Positions 26,884 through 35,887 of a stretch of DNA of 64,000 bases are shown in pieces. The position numbers and the translations under genes are program-made. Within the stretch, counting starts at the first letter, position 1, and each line of letters begins with the position of its first letter. The DNA is from Gammaproteobacteria bacterium. GTDB taxonomy: Bacteria > Pseudomonadota > Gammaproteobacteria > Steroidobacterales > GCA-2729495. The notes below the pieces were generated by a model. That model was not told the DNA's origin. It made no database searches and was given only the letters and a program-made list of their open reading frames with translations. The DNA is taken from NCBI GenBank assembly GCA_030746435.1, contig JASLMV010000001.1, positions 182,170-246,169 of the forward strand, given 5' to 3'.

Positions 26884-27648
26884 ATGAGTGCCCCGCACCT
26901 CAACCTGTTCCCGATTCCCGGCATTCCGCTGATAAATGCCGGCGATAACCTCGCGGAACTGGTCTGCACGGCCGCTGCAGATGCGGAACTTGCGATCGAA
27001 ACGGGCGACGTCATTGTTATCGCGCAGAAGCTGGTTTCCAAGGCCGAAGGCAGGGTCGTTTCACTACAAACTGTCGAGCCCGGTGACGAGGCACAACGGC
27101 TCGCCGCAGAAACCGAAAAAGAACCGGAAGTGGTGCAGTTAATCCTCGACCAGTCCCGGCGGATACTGCGCCATCGCCCCGGGGTGCTGATCGCCGAGCA
27201 CAAACTGGGATTCGTGCTCGCTAATGCCGGTATCGATCGCTCTAACGTCGATGCCGACCCGGACAAGGTATTGCTGCTGCCGGAGGACCCGGATCGTTCG
27301 GCAGTATTGCTGCGTGAAGCGATAAACAGCAAGCTGAATGTCCGGATCGGAATTGTTATTGCTGACAGCGTCGGGCGGGCATGGCGCATGGGCACCACCG
27401 GCATGGCGCTGGGCTGTGCGGGTGTCGAGGCGTTGCTCAACCTGCGCGGCCACAAAGACATGTTCGGCCGCGAACTGCAGGTAAGCGAACACGCGGTTGC
27501 GGACTCCATTGCGTCTGCGGCGGAACTGCTGCTGGGTGAGGCCGATGAGGCAATGCCTGTCGTAGTGGTGCGTGGCCTGGACGAAGGCGAATCAACACAG
27601 GATTCGACAGTACTGCTCCGCCCGGAAGACGAGGACATGTTCCGCTAG
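26884..27648 (+). CDS. cofE: Coenzyme F420-0:L-glutamate ligase
   Basis: Adds gamma-linked glutamate residues to F420-0 using GTP. The 254-residue protein shows the family N-terminus (L-F-P-I-P-G-I-P-L-I-N-A-G-D-N-L), D-V-I-V-I-A-Q-K-L-V-S-K-A-E-G, I-L-R-H-R-P-G-V-L-I and D-S-V-G-R-A-W-R-M-G-T-T-G. I chose ATG 26884 because it gives this N-terminus; earlier in-frame starts run back into npdG. Unlike actinobacterial FbiB it has no C-terminal nitroreductase-like domain, so a dehydro-F420-0 reductase step, if used, must be encoded elsewhere. Confidence 0.94.
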   Translation: MSAPHLNLFPIPGIPLINAGDNLAELVCTAAADAELAIETGDVIVIAQKLVSKAEGRVVSLQTVEPGDEAQRLAAETEKEPEVVQLILDQSRRILRHRPGVLIAEHKLGFVLANAGIDRSNVDADPDKVLLLPEDPDRSAVLLREAINSKLNVRIGIVIADSVGRAWRMGTTGMALGCAGVEALLNLRGHKDMFGRELQVSEHAVADSIASAAELLLGEADEAMPVVVVRGLDEGESTQDSTVLLRPEDEDMFR

Positions 27649-27660
27649 CGGAAAAACGCG

Positions 27661-28635
27661 ATGTCTCCCGGCGATAGTTACAACACTTACACTGTACTGT
27701 CAGGCGGCGTGGGCGGCGCCAAACTTGCGCTCGGACTGGACGAGACGCTGACCCGGGGACAGCTAAGCGTCATCGCGAATACCGGCGATGACTTCGAGCA
27801 CCTGGGGCTGAAAATCTGTCCGGACATAGACACACTTATATATACCCTCGCAGGCATTGCTGACCCCGAGACCGGCTGGGGCTTAAATAACGAAAGCTGG
27901 CAGTTCATGGAAAGCCTGGAGAAACTGGGCGGCGAAACCTGGTTCCGGCTCGGCGACCGGGACCTGGCGACACATCTGCGACGCAAGGAGTTACTGGAGA
28001 CCGGCCGCACCCTGACGGAGGTCACCGCAGAATTGTGCCGGGCCATGGGGGTCGAGGCTTCCATACTGCCGATGTCAGATGACCCGGTCAGCACCCGGAT
28101 TCATACCAAGGAAGGCGCGCTGCCCTTCCAGGAATATTTTGTGCGCCTGCAAACGGAGCCGGTAGCGACGGGTTTCGACTACGCAGGCAGTGAAACGGCA
28201 CGCGCGACTGCAGATGTGCTTGCCACGCTCAAGCATGACTCGCTGGCGGCCATATTTATAGCCCCATCCAACCCTTGGTTAAGTATTGACCCTATACTGT
28301 CATTGGGCGACATTAAATCCACGATAATCGATACACGCGTACCGGTAGTCGCGGTATCGCCTATCGTCGCGGGTAAAGCGTTAAAGGGACCAACCGCCAA
28401 ACTGATGGAGGAAACGGGCCTGGATCCATCGGTCACCAGTATTGCCGGGCACTACAGCGAGCTGGTCGACGGCCTGATCATCGATGAACAGGATGCAAGC
28501 CTGCAGGATGAAATTGAGGATATGGGGTTGCGGGTTGGAATAACCCGGACGGTTATGAACAGTCACCAGGACAAAGTTTCGCTGGCAGAATTTGCGATCG
28601 AATTTGCAGCATTGCTGGGCGGTAAGAAAGCATGA
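27661..28635 (+). CDS. cofD: 2-phospho-L-lactate transferase (CofD/FbiA family)
   Basis: Joins the activated three-carbon phospho-acid guanosine diphosphate to the deazaflavin Fo, giving F420-0 or its variant. The 324-residue protein has the family's N-terminal L-S-G-G-V-G-G-A-K-L-A-L-G-L, the N-T-G-D-D-F...C-P-D-I-D-T segment and G-D-R-D-L-A-T-H. It starts 12 bases after cofE and overlaps cofC by four bases. Whether the unit is phospholactate, phosphoenolpyruvate or phosphoglycerate cannot be told from what I can see. Confidence 0.95.
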   Translation: MSPGDSYNTYTVLSGGVGGAKLALGLDETLTRGQLSVIANTGDDFEHLGLKICPDIDTLIYTLAGIADPETGWGLNNESWQFMESLEKLGGETWFRLGDRDLATHLRRKELLETGRTLTEVTAELCRAMGVEASILPMSDDPVSTRIHTKEGALPFQEYFVRLQTEPVATGFDYAGSETARATADVLATLKHDSLAAIFIAPSNPWLSIDPILSLGDIKSTIIDTRVPVVAVSPIVAGKALKGPTAKLMEETGLDPSVTSIAGHYSELVDGLIIDEQDASLQDEIEDMGLRVGITRTVMNSHQDKVSLAEFAIEFAALLGGKKA

Positions 28636-29312
28636 ATGAAGTCTGGGCACTTGTGCCTGTCAAACAGCCGGGCAAATCCAAGTCCCGGTTACTGTCTGTT
28701 TTGCAGCCCGATGAATGCGCGCTGCTAAGCCGCAGTATGCTGATGGATGTACTCGGGGCCCTTAGCGATGCTCACACGATTTCCCGCATTTGCGTATTAA
28801 CTGACGATACGGAAGTCGCCGACCTCGTCGGCCAACTTGGCCATACAGTTATCAGGGACAATGCGGAAGGCAATGTGTGCGAAAGCCTGGACAATGCAGC
28901 CCGCTTTATCGCGGCTGAGGGCGCAGATACCGTTTTCGTGATGCCGGGCGATATGCCGACCGTGATGTCTGCCGATATCGATGCGCTCCTGGAAAAACAC
29001 CTGAACGGGCTGAGCCTTTGCCCGGCTATACGTGACGGCGGTACCAATGCCATAGTCTGTACGCCGCCCGGTGCGGTACCCTTTAAGTTCGGTGACGACA
29101 GCGCAAGCAAGCACCTGGAAACCGCCGCCCGACTGGGCATAGCTGCCGAACGCCTGGCGGTGCCCGCGTTCTTCCGCGACATCGACCTGCCGGATGACCT
29201 GGCATGGCTGTTGGCGCACGAACATGAATCCGGTAACAACACCATCCGTTTCCTGCATCAGTCAGGCATTGCGGCGCGACTTAACATGAACCTGCTGGGC
29301 GCATCGGCATGA
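28632..29312 (+). CDS. cofC: Phospho-lactate/PEP/phosphoglycerate guanylyltransferase (CofC/FbiD)
   Basis: Activates the three-carbon phospho-acid with GTP for CofD. The 226-residue nucleotidyltransferase-fold protein has V-P-V-K-Q-P-G-K-S-K-S-R-L near the N-terminus, then M-P-G-D-M-P, and R-D-G-G-T-N-A in the middle, all typical of CofC. It overlaps cofD and fbiC by four bases each (ATGA), so expression is coupled. The choice of substrate is known to differ between lineages and is not resolved here. Confidence 0.93.
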   Translation: MNEVWALVPVKQPGKSKSRLLSVLQPDECALLSRSMLMDVLGALSDAHTISRICVLTDDTEVADLVGQLGHTVIRDNAEGNVCESLDNAARFIAAEGADTVFVMPGDMPTVMSADIDALLEKHLNGLSLCPAIRDGGTNAIVCTPPGAVPFKFGDDSASKHLETAARLGIAAERLAVPAFFRDIDLPDDLAWLLAHEHESGNNTIRFLHQSGIAARLNMNLLGASA

Positions 29313-31684
29313 CACGAACCGGAATCCCTCAACAGTTAACCGGGTTAGCACTCGAGACACTCGTAGATACGGCAGGCGGACTCCGTGACCAGGGCTGGGG
29401 ACGGCAGGTCACTTATTCGCGCAAGGTTTTCATTCCCCTGACCGAACTCTGCAGGGATGTCTGCCATTACTGCACCTATGCGAAAACACCGCGGCGGTTG
29501 GAACAGGTTTACCTTTCTCCCGAACAGATTGTGGAGATTGCGCAGGCAGGCAAAGCACAGGGCTGCCGGGAAGCACTGTTTACGCTGGGTGATAAACCTG
29601 AGTTGCGTTACAAGGCGGCGCACGACGCATTACATGAACTGGGCTATACCACGACTGTCGAATACCTGCGGGCAATGGCTGAGCTGGTAGTTGCCGAAAC
29701 CGGGCTGTTACCGCACCTGAACCCGGGTGTACTTACGCAGACCGACTACCAGACCCTGCGCCCGGTTGCGCCTTCGATGGGCATCATGCTGGAGTCATCC
29801 TCGCAACGTTTGTGCGGCCGTGACCAACCTCACTTCGGTTCGCCGGACAAAGATCCTGAAATACGCATTAAAGCAATTACCGATGCCGGCGAAGCGAAGG
29901 TGCCGCTGACGACCGGCATCCTGATCGGCATCGGCGAAACCCGCGAAGAGCGCCTCGAAAGCCTGCTGGCCATCGAGGCCCAACACCAACTTTACGGGCA
30001 CATTCAGGAAATCATCATTCAGAATTTCGTGCCCAAGCCCGGCACAAAGATGCACGCGGAGCCGACGCCGGACTTCGATGAACTGCTCTGGGCTGTCGCA
30101 GCGGCGCGGCTGATTTTCGGCCCCGGCATGAGTATCCAGGTACCGCCCAACCTGAACGAAGGCAGACTGGAACAACTTATAGCTGCGGGTATCAACGACT
30201 GGGGCGGCGTATCGCCCGTAACGCCGGACCATGTCAATCCCGAGTCACCGTGGCCGGAACTGGAACGACTACAGGCCGAAACCGAGCGGGCCGGATACCA
30301 GCTCGGTGAACGGCTGGCTGTTTATCCCTCGTTTATAGAGCGGCGTGACGAATGGCTGGATAAGAGTTTGTGGAAAGCGGTTTTGCGGCACGCAGATGCA
30401 AGCGGTCTCGCGCGAAGCGATGACTGGACTGCCGGCGACAGCCGCAGCGACCAGTTTTATGAGCCAAAATCGCGGTCGCCCGCAAGCCGGCCGGCTCACA
30501 GTACCGTTCGTGCGCTGACCGAAAAGGCGGCACACGGAGAAACTCTGTCCGCTGCCGAGATTATCCGTTTGTTTAACGCGCGCGACGAAGACTTCGAACA
30601 CGTATGTGTAGCGGCCGACGGTCTCCGCAAGGAAGTCAGCGGGCAAACAATTAGCTACGTCGTTAACCGCAATATTAACTACACCAACATGTGCACCTAC
30701 CGATGTCGTTTCTGTGCGTTCTCCAAAGGCAAGGGCCACAATAGTTTACGCGGCGACCCTTACCTGCTCGACTACGAAGAAATTGCCAGGCGTACGAGTG
30801 AAGCATGGGCTCGCGGCGGCACGGAAGTTTGCCTGCAGGGCGGTATACACCCTTCTTTCACCGGGGACACCTACCTGGATATCTGCCGGACCGTGAAGGA
30901 AGCGGCGCCAGACATGCACGTGCATGCTTTCTCACCGCTGGAAGTCTCGCACGGTGCCAGCACGCTCGGTGTATCAATCGCAACCTACCTGGGGATGTTG
31001 CGTGACGCCGGCCTCGACACTTTGCCCGGTACCGCCGCCGAAATCCTCGATGACCCGGTTCGTGAGCGGCTGTGTGCGGACAAGATCGACACCGCGCAAT
31101 GGGTCGAGATCGTATCGACCGCCCACGAACTCGGCCTGCATACCACCTCGACGATCATGTTCGGCCATATCGAGACGCCGGCGAGTTGGGCGCAACACCT
31201 GCTGACGCTGCGCAAACTGCAGCAACGGGCGCATGGCATTACTGAATTCGTACCCTTGCCCTTCGTCCACATGGAAGCACCCATGTACCTGAAAGGTGAA
31301 GCACGGCCGGGCCCGACGCGCCGCGAAGTCATACTGATGCACGCGATCTCAAGGCTGGTGCTGCATCCGCTCATACCGAATATCCAGGTTTCCTGGGTAA
31401 AACTCGGCCGCCGGGGCTCTGTTGACTGCCTGCGGGCAGGCGCCAACGATCTGGGCGGTACGCTCATGAATGAATCGATCTCACGTGCGGCGGGCGCCGA
31501 TTACGGCCAGGAAATGCCGCCCGCTGCAATGGATGAGTTGATTCGCTCTATAAATCGCGAGCCTGAACAACGGACAACCGTGTACGGCCGGCCAGACGCG
31601 GATCGCATCGAAGCGTCCTACCGTGCGGCGCCACTTGAGCCTGTAACCAACCGCCCGGCCCGGGAACTCAAGCGTGCGTCCTGA
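29309..31684 (+). CDS. fbiC: Bifunctional Fo synthase (CofG-CofH fusion)
   Basis: Makes the deazaflavin chromophore Fo from tyrosine and 5-amino-6-ribitylaminouracil by two radical-SAM reactions. The 791-residue protein fuses CofG first (iron-sulfur ligands Cys48, Cys52, Cys55 in C-R-D-V-C-H-Y-C) and CofH second (Cys462, Cys466, Cys469 in C-T-Y-R-C-R-F-C). The join lies near residue 400. The fused form is common in Actinobacteria and in the bacteria that carry the pathway by transfer; archaea usually have two genes. Last gene of the operon, ending 12 bases before the convergent LLM gene. Confidence 0.96.
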   Translation: MTRTGIPQQLTGLALETLVDTAGGLRDQGWGRQVTYSRKVFIPLTELCRDVCHYCTYAKTPRRLEQVYLSPEQIVEIAQAGKAQGCREALFTLGDKPELRYKAAHDALHELGYTTTVEYLRAMAELVVAETGLLPHLNPGVLTQTDYQTLRPVAPSMGIMLESSSQRLCGRDQPHFGSPDKDPEIRIKAITDAGEAKVPLTTGILIGIGETREERLESLLAIEAQHQLYGHIQEIIIQNFVPKPGTKMHAEPTPDFDELLWAVAAARLIFGPGMSIQVPPNLNEGRLEQLIAAGINDWGGVSPVTPDHVNPESPWPELERLQAETERAGYQLGERLAVYPSFIERRDEWLDKSLWKAVLRHADASGLARSDDWTAGDSRSDQFYEPKSRSPASRPAHSTVRALTEKAAHGETLSAAEIIRLFNARDEDFEHVCVAADGLRKEVSGQTISYVVNRNINYTNMCTYRCRFCAFSKGKGHNSLRGDPYLLDYEEIARRTSEAWARGGTEVCLQGGIHPSFTGDTYLDICRTVKEAAPDMHVHAFSPLEVSHGASTLGVSIATYLGMLRDAGLDTLPGTAAEILDDPVRERLCADKIDTAQWVEIVSTAHELGLHTTSTIMFGHIETPASWAQHLLTLRKLQQRAHGITEFVPLPFVHMEAPMYLKGEARPGPTRREVILMHAISRLVLHPLIPNIQVSWVKLGRRGSVDCLRAGANDLGGTLMNESISRAAGADYGQEMPPAAMDELIRSINREPEQRTTVYGRPDADRIEASYRAAPLEPVTNRPARELKRAS

Positions 31685-31696
31685 GGGTTGTGCCTC

Positions 31697-32710
31697 TTAA
31701 GCGCTTACAGCAGGTAAAACCTTTTCGGCAAGCAGCCGTATCGAGTCGGCCGGATCCGCATACAGGCGCAGACTCACGGAACTGAGTCCCGCATCCCTGT
31801 AAGCCAGCAGCTCTTCGACCAGGCCGTCAAGCCGGTCGGTGCTCGCTGTCAGCGTAAGGTTGTCGACGAGTTTATCGGCAAGCCCGTCGGGGACACCCTC
31901 TATTTCGTGTGAGCCCTGCACGAAAGCCTGCAGAAATGCCGGCTGACTCGCCATCACCAGTTCGACCTCGTCCGGCTCGAGGAATTCCTGCAACACCCAC
32001 GGCCTGAACAGGCCGCGCAACAACAGCCAGCGCTTCGCTTCCCGGCGAGCCTGTTCGATATCGTCATACACATGCCAGGCAGTAAAGGTACTGAACCACA
32101 GGTTGTCCGGGTTGCGATCGTTTGCGGCGGCTGCAGCTCGTGCCGTTTGTATCGCCCCACTTGTGAGCCGGATCGGCAGGTCGCTCAGCATGACGCCCTC
32201 CGCTACCCTGCCCGACATGCGCAGCATCTGGTCCATGTTCGCACCCACGTAAACTTTGGGCGCCGGCGACTCCAACCAGCCCAGCCCGTAACCGTTGACC
32301 TGGTACAAAGCCCCCGCGAAGTCAAAGCGCTTACCGCCCGATGCAATGCGGATGATCTCGACACATTCCTGCACGGCCCTTACGCGACGCCGCGGCTTCA
32401 GGCCCAGCGACGCCAGCGCCTCGCCGCCAGCGCCAATAACAATACGCGCGCGGCCACCGCTGATCTCGTTAAGCGTGTGCAAAGCGCCGGAAATCTTAAC
32501 CGGGTGCATGTCCCAGGGGTTCACGGCTACCGGACCCAGCGCGATAGCAGCTGTCGCATCGGCAAGCCTGACCATGTTTGCAAAAGGGTCGCGGCCGTCC
32601 AGCAGGCTGGAAACCCAGATGCCGCCGAAACCCAGCTCCTCGGCCAGTCCCCCGAGTTCGGCAAGCTCTGATGGTCTGGCCCGGGCGTCGAGTATGAGGT
32701 CTATCTGCAT
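31697..32710 (-). CDS. LLM class flavin/F420-dependent oxidoreductase (third of three)
   Basis: A 337-residue TIM-barrel oxidoreductase of the luciferase-like family (N-terminal beta strand, G-L-A-E-E-L-G-F-G-G-I-W, L-N-E-I-S-G-G-R-A-R-I-V-I-G-A-G-G). Because it lies beside the F420 operon, F420 is a more likely cofactor than FMN, but the sequence alone does not settle this. I chose ATG 32710, 19 bases after the previous gene's stop; a longer start would overlap that gene and add Cys-rich residues that do not fit the fold. Substrate unknown. Confidence 0.88.
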   Translation of the reverse strand: MQIDLILDARARPSELAELGGLAEELGFGGIWVSSLLDGRDPFANMVRLADATAAIALGPVAVNPWDMHPVKISGALHTLNEISGGRARIVIGAGGEALASLGLKPRRRVRAVQECVEIIRIASGGKRFDFAGALYQVNGYGLGWLESPAPKVYVGANMDQMLRMSGRVAEGVMLSDLPIRLTSGAIQTARAAAAANDRNPDNLWFSTFTAWHVYDDIEQARREAKRWLLLRGLFRPWVLQEFLEPDEVELVMASQPAFLQAFVQGSHEIEGVPDGLADKLVDNLTLTASTDRLDGLVEELLAYRDAGLSSVSLRLYADPADSIRLLAEKVLPAVSA

Positions 32711-32729
32711 TTCACATCCGGCACCCGGG

Positions 32730-33674
32730 TCAACGCAGGAGCGGCACGACTTCATCGGCCAGTCTTTCGAACTGGGCCACAAAGTCACGGATAGGGTTCA
32801 ACACGATCATCCCCGCGCCGCCCTTTATGACCTGCGCCAATCCATCTGCACATTGCTGGGGTGATCCCCAGACGCAGATATCGGCCACAAAATCGGGATT
32901 GCTTTTAATCATCCACGGATAACGTGCGCCAAAAAAATTGTCGAGCACAGCCTTTGCTTTGGCCGCATCGTTGTCGACATGCAGATAGACGCGTTTGGAA
33001 ACAGGAAAAGAAGCGGGATCCCGGCCGGCATCCAGGAGGTACTCTCGCAATTTTTCGACATGGCTTATGAAACTCCGTGTCGGCGTTGGCCCTGCCCCCA
33101 TATAACCATCGGCATGGGCTGCTGCGCGTTTCAGCGCGTTGGGATGCTGGCCGCCGAAAATGACCGGCGGATGCGGTTGCTGAACCGGCTTGGGCTCCAT
33201 TGCCGTGCCGTCGAGGTGCCAGAACTCACCGTCCATGTGGACTTCAGCCTCGGTCCACAGGGCTTTCATGACGGCCAGCCCCTCGTTAAAGCGCCGCACC
33301 CGCTCAGCGTATTCGACGCCGAAGCTGCGGTAGAAATTTGCAGCATTCGCAGGCGGCCCCAGGCCTATACCCAGGGTAACCCGGCCATTGCTCATGTGGT
33401 CCAGGCTGCTTACAGACTTCGCAAGCTGCACCGGATTGCGGATCGGAAAGACGATAACGGAAACGCCCAGTCGCATGCGGCTCGTGCACGCAGCTGCATA
33501 AGTCATCAGCCCCATGCATTCGAGCAGGGATGCCTCGCCGGTAACCTGATCCTGCGTCCAGGCGCTGTGGAACCCAAGCTCTTCTGCGCGGACAAGACTG
33601 TCGCGGACGAGTTCCATGTCGGCCCTGCCGTCGAGGAAGACTTGAGGTATGGGAATACCGAATTCAACTGCCAT
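32730..33674 (-). CDS. LLM class flavin/F420-dependent oxidoreductase (second of three)
   Basis: A 314-residue luciferase-like TIM-barrel protein. It shows A-E-E-L-G-F-H-S-A-W, S-R-M-R-L-G-V-S-V-I-V-F-P-I-R-N-P-V-Q-L-A and G-R-V-T-L-G-I-G-L-G, the usual cofactor-side strands of this family. It sits seven bases after the next gene upstream and 19 bases before the third paralogue, in one operon. It is clearly different in sequence from both neighbours, so the three are separate specificities rather than recent copies. Confidence 0.9.
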   Translation of the reverse strand: MAVEFGIPIPQVFLDGRADMELVRDSLVRAEELGFHSAWTQDQVTGEASLLECMGLMTYAAACTSRMRLGVSVIVFPIRNPVQLAKSVSSLDHMSNGRVTLGIGLGPPANAANFYRSFGVEYAERVRRFNEGLAVMKALWTEAEVHMDGEFWHLDGTAMEPKPVQQPHPPVIFGGQHPNALKRAAAHADGYMGAGPTPTRSFISHVEKLREYLLDAGRDPASFPVSKRVYLHVDNDAAKAKAVLDNFFGARYPWMIKSNPDFVADICVWGSPQQCADGLAQVIKGGAGMIVLNPIRDFVAQFERLADEVVPLLR

Positions 33675-33681
33675 CGCTTAT

Positions 33682-34722
33682 TCAGAGCAACTCACTGGCC
33701 AGCAGTTCCATCGCTTCCTCCGATGCGCCGGCGATCATCATGGTGCCGACCTCACCCCGCTGCCCCGCTTCCTTCCATGCGATCAGCCTTTCCTTTATAC
33801 GTGGCGCCGGGCCGACGAGCGCTACTTCATCCACCAGTTCGTCCGGCACCGCGGCTACCGCTTCGCGCTGTTTACCCGACAAATACAAATCCTGAATGAT
33901 TGCTGCGGCATCTTCATAGCCCATGGAAATCGCATAGAAGTTATAGAAGTTCCGTTCCCGCGGACCCATACCGCCTATATACAGCGCAAGCCAGACTTTA
34001 ACCCGCCCGCGGCATGCGGCCAGGTCGTCACCGAGCGCAACCTGCACGACCGGGGCGATATCAAAATTGCCGCTTAATCGTGTCTTGCGCGTTGCAAGGC
34101 CTGCGTCGATGGATTCCGCGAACAAATCGTAACGCTCGGGATTCATCCAGATCGGAAATACTCCTTCCGCCACTTCGGCGGCACTCTTCAACCCGTTGGC
34201 GGTGAATGCGGCGATATAAATATCCAGTGGGTAATCGCTTTTAACCGTTGACTTGAGCGGCAGGCCCAGGCCCGTCGCGTCGTCACCCTGGTAGGGCAGC
34301 TGATAGATATCGCCGGCAAACTCCAGGGGCGCCTCGCGCGCATGCAATTTCCTGATAATGGCAATGTATTCGCGTGTGCGCTTGAGCGGTTGCCGGTAGG
34401 GAAGTCCGTGCCAGCCCTCCACGACACCGGGTCCCGAAGGCCCCAGTCCCAGGATGAACCGGCCTCCTGACAGTTCGTTCAGCGTTATGGCCGTCGTGGC
34501 GGCGCACGCAGGTGTGCGGGCCGGCACCTGCATAACGGCCGTGCCGATACGGATCCTGGATGTCCTCGCCAGCATCCAGGCGGCGGGAGAAACCGCATCA
34601 TTGCCGTAGGCTTCGGCCGTCCAGGCCGAGTCGAAACCGAGTTTCTCGGCCAATATCACATCTTTTTCCGATGGATATAGCCGGCCGCCGCCCTCGATTG
34701 TTGACATGAGCCCGAGCTTCAT
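33682..34722 (-). CDS. LLM class flavin/F420-dependent oxidoreductase (first of three)
   Basis: Promoter-proximal member of the three-gene set, 346 residues. It has the family start (M-K-L-G-L-M), A-E-K-L-G-F-D-S-A-W-T-A-E-A-Y-G-N-D-A, R-T-S-R-I-R-I-G-T-A-V and L-N-E-L-S-G-G-R-F-I-L-G-L-G, which is close to the F420-binding LLM pattern I know from mycobacterial proteins. No partner flavin reductase is adjacent. Its start is divergent from the following glycerophosphotransferase-like gene across a gap with a hairpin at 34752-34786. Confidence 0.92.
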   Translation of the reverse strand: MKLGLMSTIEGGGRLYPSEKDVILAEKLGFDSAWTAEAYGNDAVSPAAWMLARTSRIRIGTAVMQVPARTPACAATTAITLNELSGGRFILGLGPSGPGVVEGWHGLPYRQPLKRTREYIAIIRKLHAREAPLEFAGDIYQLPYQGDDATGLGLPLKSTVKSDYPLDIYIAAFTANGLKSAAEVAEGVFPIWMNPERYDLFAESIDAGLATRKTRLSGNFDIAPVVQVALGDDLAACRGRVKVWLALYIGGMGPRERNFYNFYAISMGYEDAAAIIQDLYLSGKQREAVAAVPDELVDEVALVGPAPRIKERLIAWKEAGQRGEVGTMMIAGASEEAMELLASELL

Positions 34723-34751
34723 AATTGATTGCCAGTCACTCCTCTATTTAG

Positions 34752-34786
34752 AATCCTACACACACACGGAGCGCAGGAGTAGGATT
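34752..34786. repeat. Inverted repeat in the divergent gap upstream of the sugar-transferase gene
   Basis: AATCCTAC at 34752-34759 and GTAGGATT at 34779-34786 are perfect 8-base arms around a 19-base spacer, followed by TTT. It lies between the LLM operon start and the transferase gene. It could be a leader hairpin of the plus-strand gene or an operator. A purine-rich AGGAG lies just before the right arm (34775-34779). Confidence 0.4.
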
Positions 34787-34961
34787 TTTCCGGGTCGCCC
34801 TGCAACTTAACCGCACGCCTACCAGAGTTGAGCTTCAGACTATAAATCACCCTACCGAAACACGGCGTCTGCTGTTCTACGTTGAACAGGACTACTCGTT
34901 CGATATCCTGCGCCCGCTGCAGGCTGCCGCTCGCAGGCGTGGCTACGAGGTCCGCTGGCTG

Positions 34962-35867
34962 GTGGTATCCAATGCCTCGGCCTCGTTGCTGGCACCCGAC
35001 GAGTTGCAGTGTTCTTCGATCAGCGATGCCAGGCACTACAATCCCGCCGTTGTCTTTGCCCCTGGCAACCGGACACCGGGGTTTATTCCCGGCCTCAAGG
35101 TACAGGTGTTCCACGGCATCAGCGAAAATAAGCGCGGCATGCCACTCAGGGAGCGCGGCCTGTTCGACCTCTATTGCACCACCGGCCCCCTGCGCACCCG
35201 CACCCTCAAGGATTTGAACCGCGACTATCTTTACGTCGCGGAAACAGGCTGGATCAAGCTGGATGCGCTGTTCGGTTCTGCACCGATAACCCGTTATGAG
35301 CGGCCACAAATACTGTTTGCTTCGACGTTCACGCCGAACCTGTCAGGCGCCGAACCCCTGTATGATGAGATCAAACGGCTGAGCCGGTCAGGTGAATGGC
35401 AGTGGCTGATCACACTGCACCCCAAGATGGCTGCGCAAACGGTGGACAAGTACCGCCAGCTCGAGAATGAAAACTTAAGCTTCTTCGGAACGGAGCATGT
35501 AATAGAGTTACTGCACCGGGCCGATGTCATGGTGAGCGACAATTCATCCATATTGCAGGAGTTCATGTTGCTGACCAAACCGGTCATCACCTACCGCAAC
35601 CGTGCGCCTGAGCCATGTATGCTGGATATACGTGAGCCGGATCAACTGGAACCGGCGCTGCGTAAAGCCCTGGATCCGGAGCCGGCGCTTCTGGCCGGGA
35701 TTGAGAAGTATGCGACATCCATAACGCCCTGGCGCGATGCCGGAAACTCAGACCGGGTACTCGATGCAGTCGAACAACTGCTGGACGGTGACTGGCACAA
35801 CCGCAAGCCACTAAACTTGTGGCGCAACATTAAAATGCGTATTCAGTTAGGTTATTTTGGCCTTTAG
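34962..35867 (+). CDS. CDP-glycerol glycerophosphotransferase-like protein, 5' end uncertain
   Basis: The 301 residues from the first canonical in-frame start (GTG 34962) match the CDP-glycerol:glycerophosphotransferase fold: an F-H-G-I-S-E-N-K segment, a F-D-L-Y-C-T-T-G-P stretch, L-I-T-L-H-P-K and the diagnostic V-S-D-N-S-S-I-L-Q-E-F-M-L-L-T-K-P-V-I. It should act on cell-surface glycan or lipid-linked glycerol-phosphate synthesis. The reading frame stays open upstream to 34752, and the codons there encode a plausible sugar-transferase N-terminus (L-F-Y-V-E-Q-D-Y-S-F-D-I), so the real start is earlier; no ATG, GTG or TTG exists in frame before 34962. Followed 20 bases later by a glycosyltransferase. 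Confidence 0.75.
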   Translation: MVSNASASLLAPDELQCSSISDARHYNPAVVFAPGNRTPGFIPGLKVQVFHGISENKRGMPLRERGLFDLYCTTGPLRTRTLKDLNRDYLYVAETGWIKLDALFGSAPITRYERPQILFASTFTPNLSGAEPLYDEIKRLSRSGEWQWLITLHPKMAAQTVDKYRQLENENLSFFGTEHVIELLHRADVMVSDNSSILQEFMLLTKPVITYRNRAPEPCMLDIREPDQLEPALRKALDPEPALLAGIEKYATSITPWRDAGNSDRVLDAVEQLLDGDWHNRKPLNLWRNIKMRIQLGYFGL

Positions 35868-35887
35868 AGAGACCCGGGACCCGGTGG

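Noticed and set aside
30269-30739. Minus-strand frame inside fbiC
   Set aside because: Shadow of the radical-SAM reading frame, no motif and no start context.
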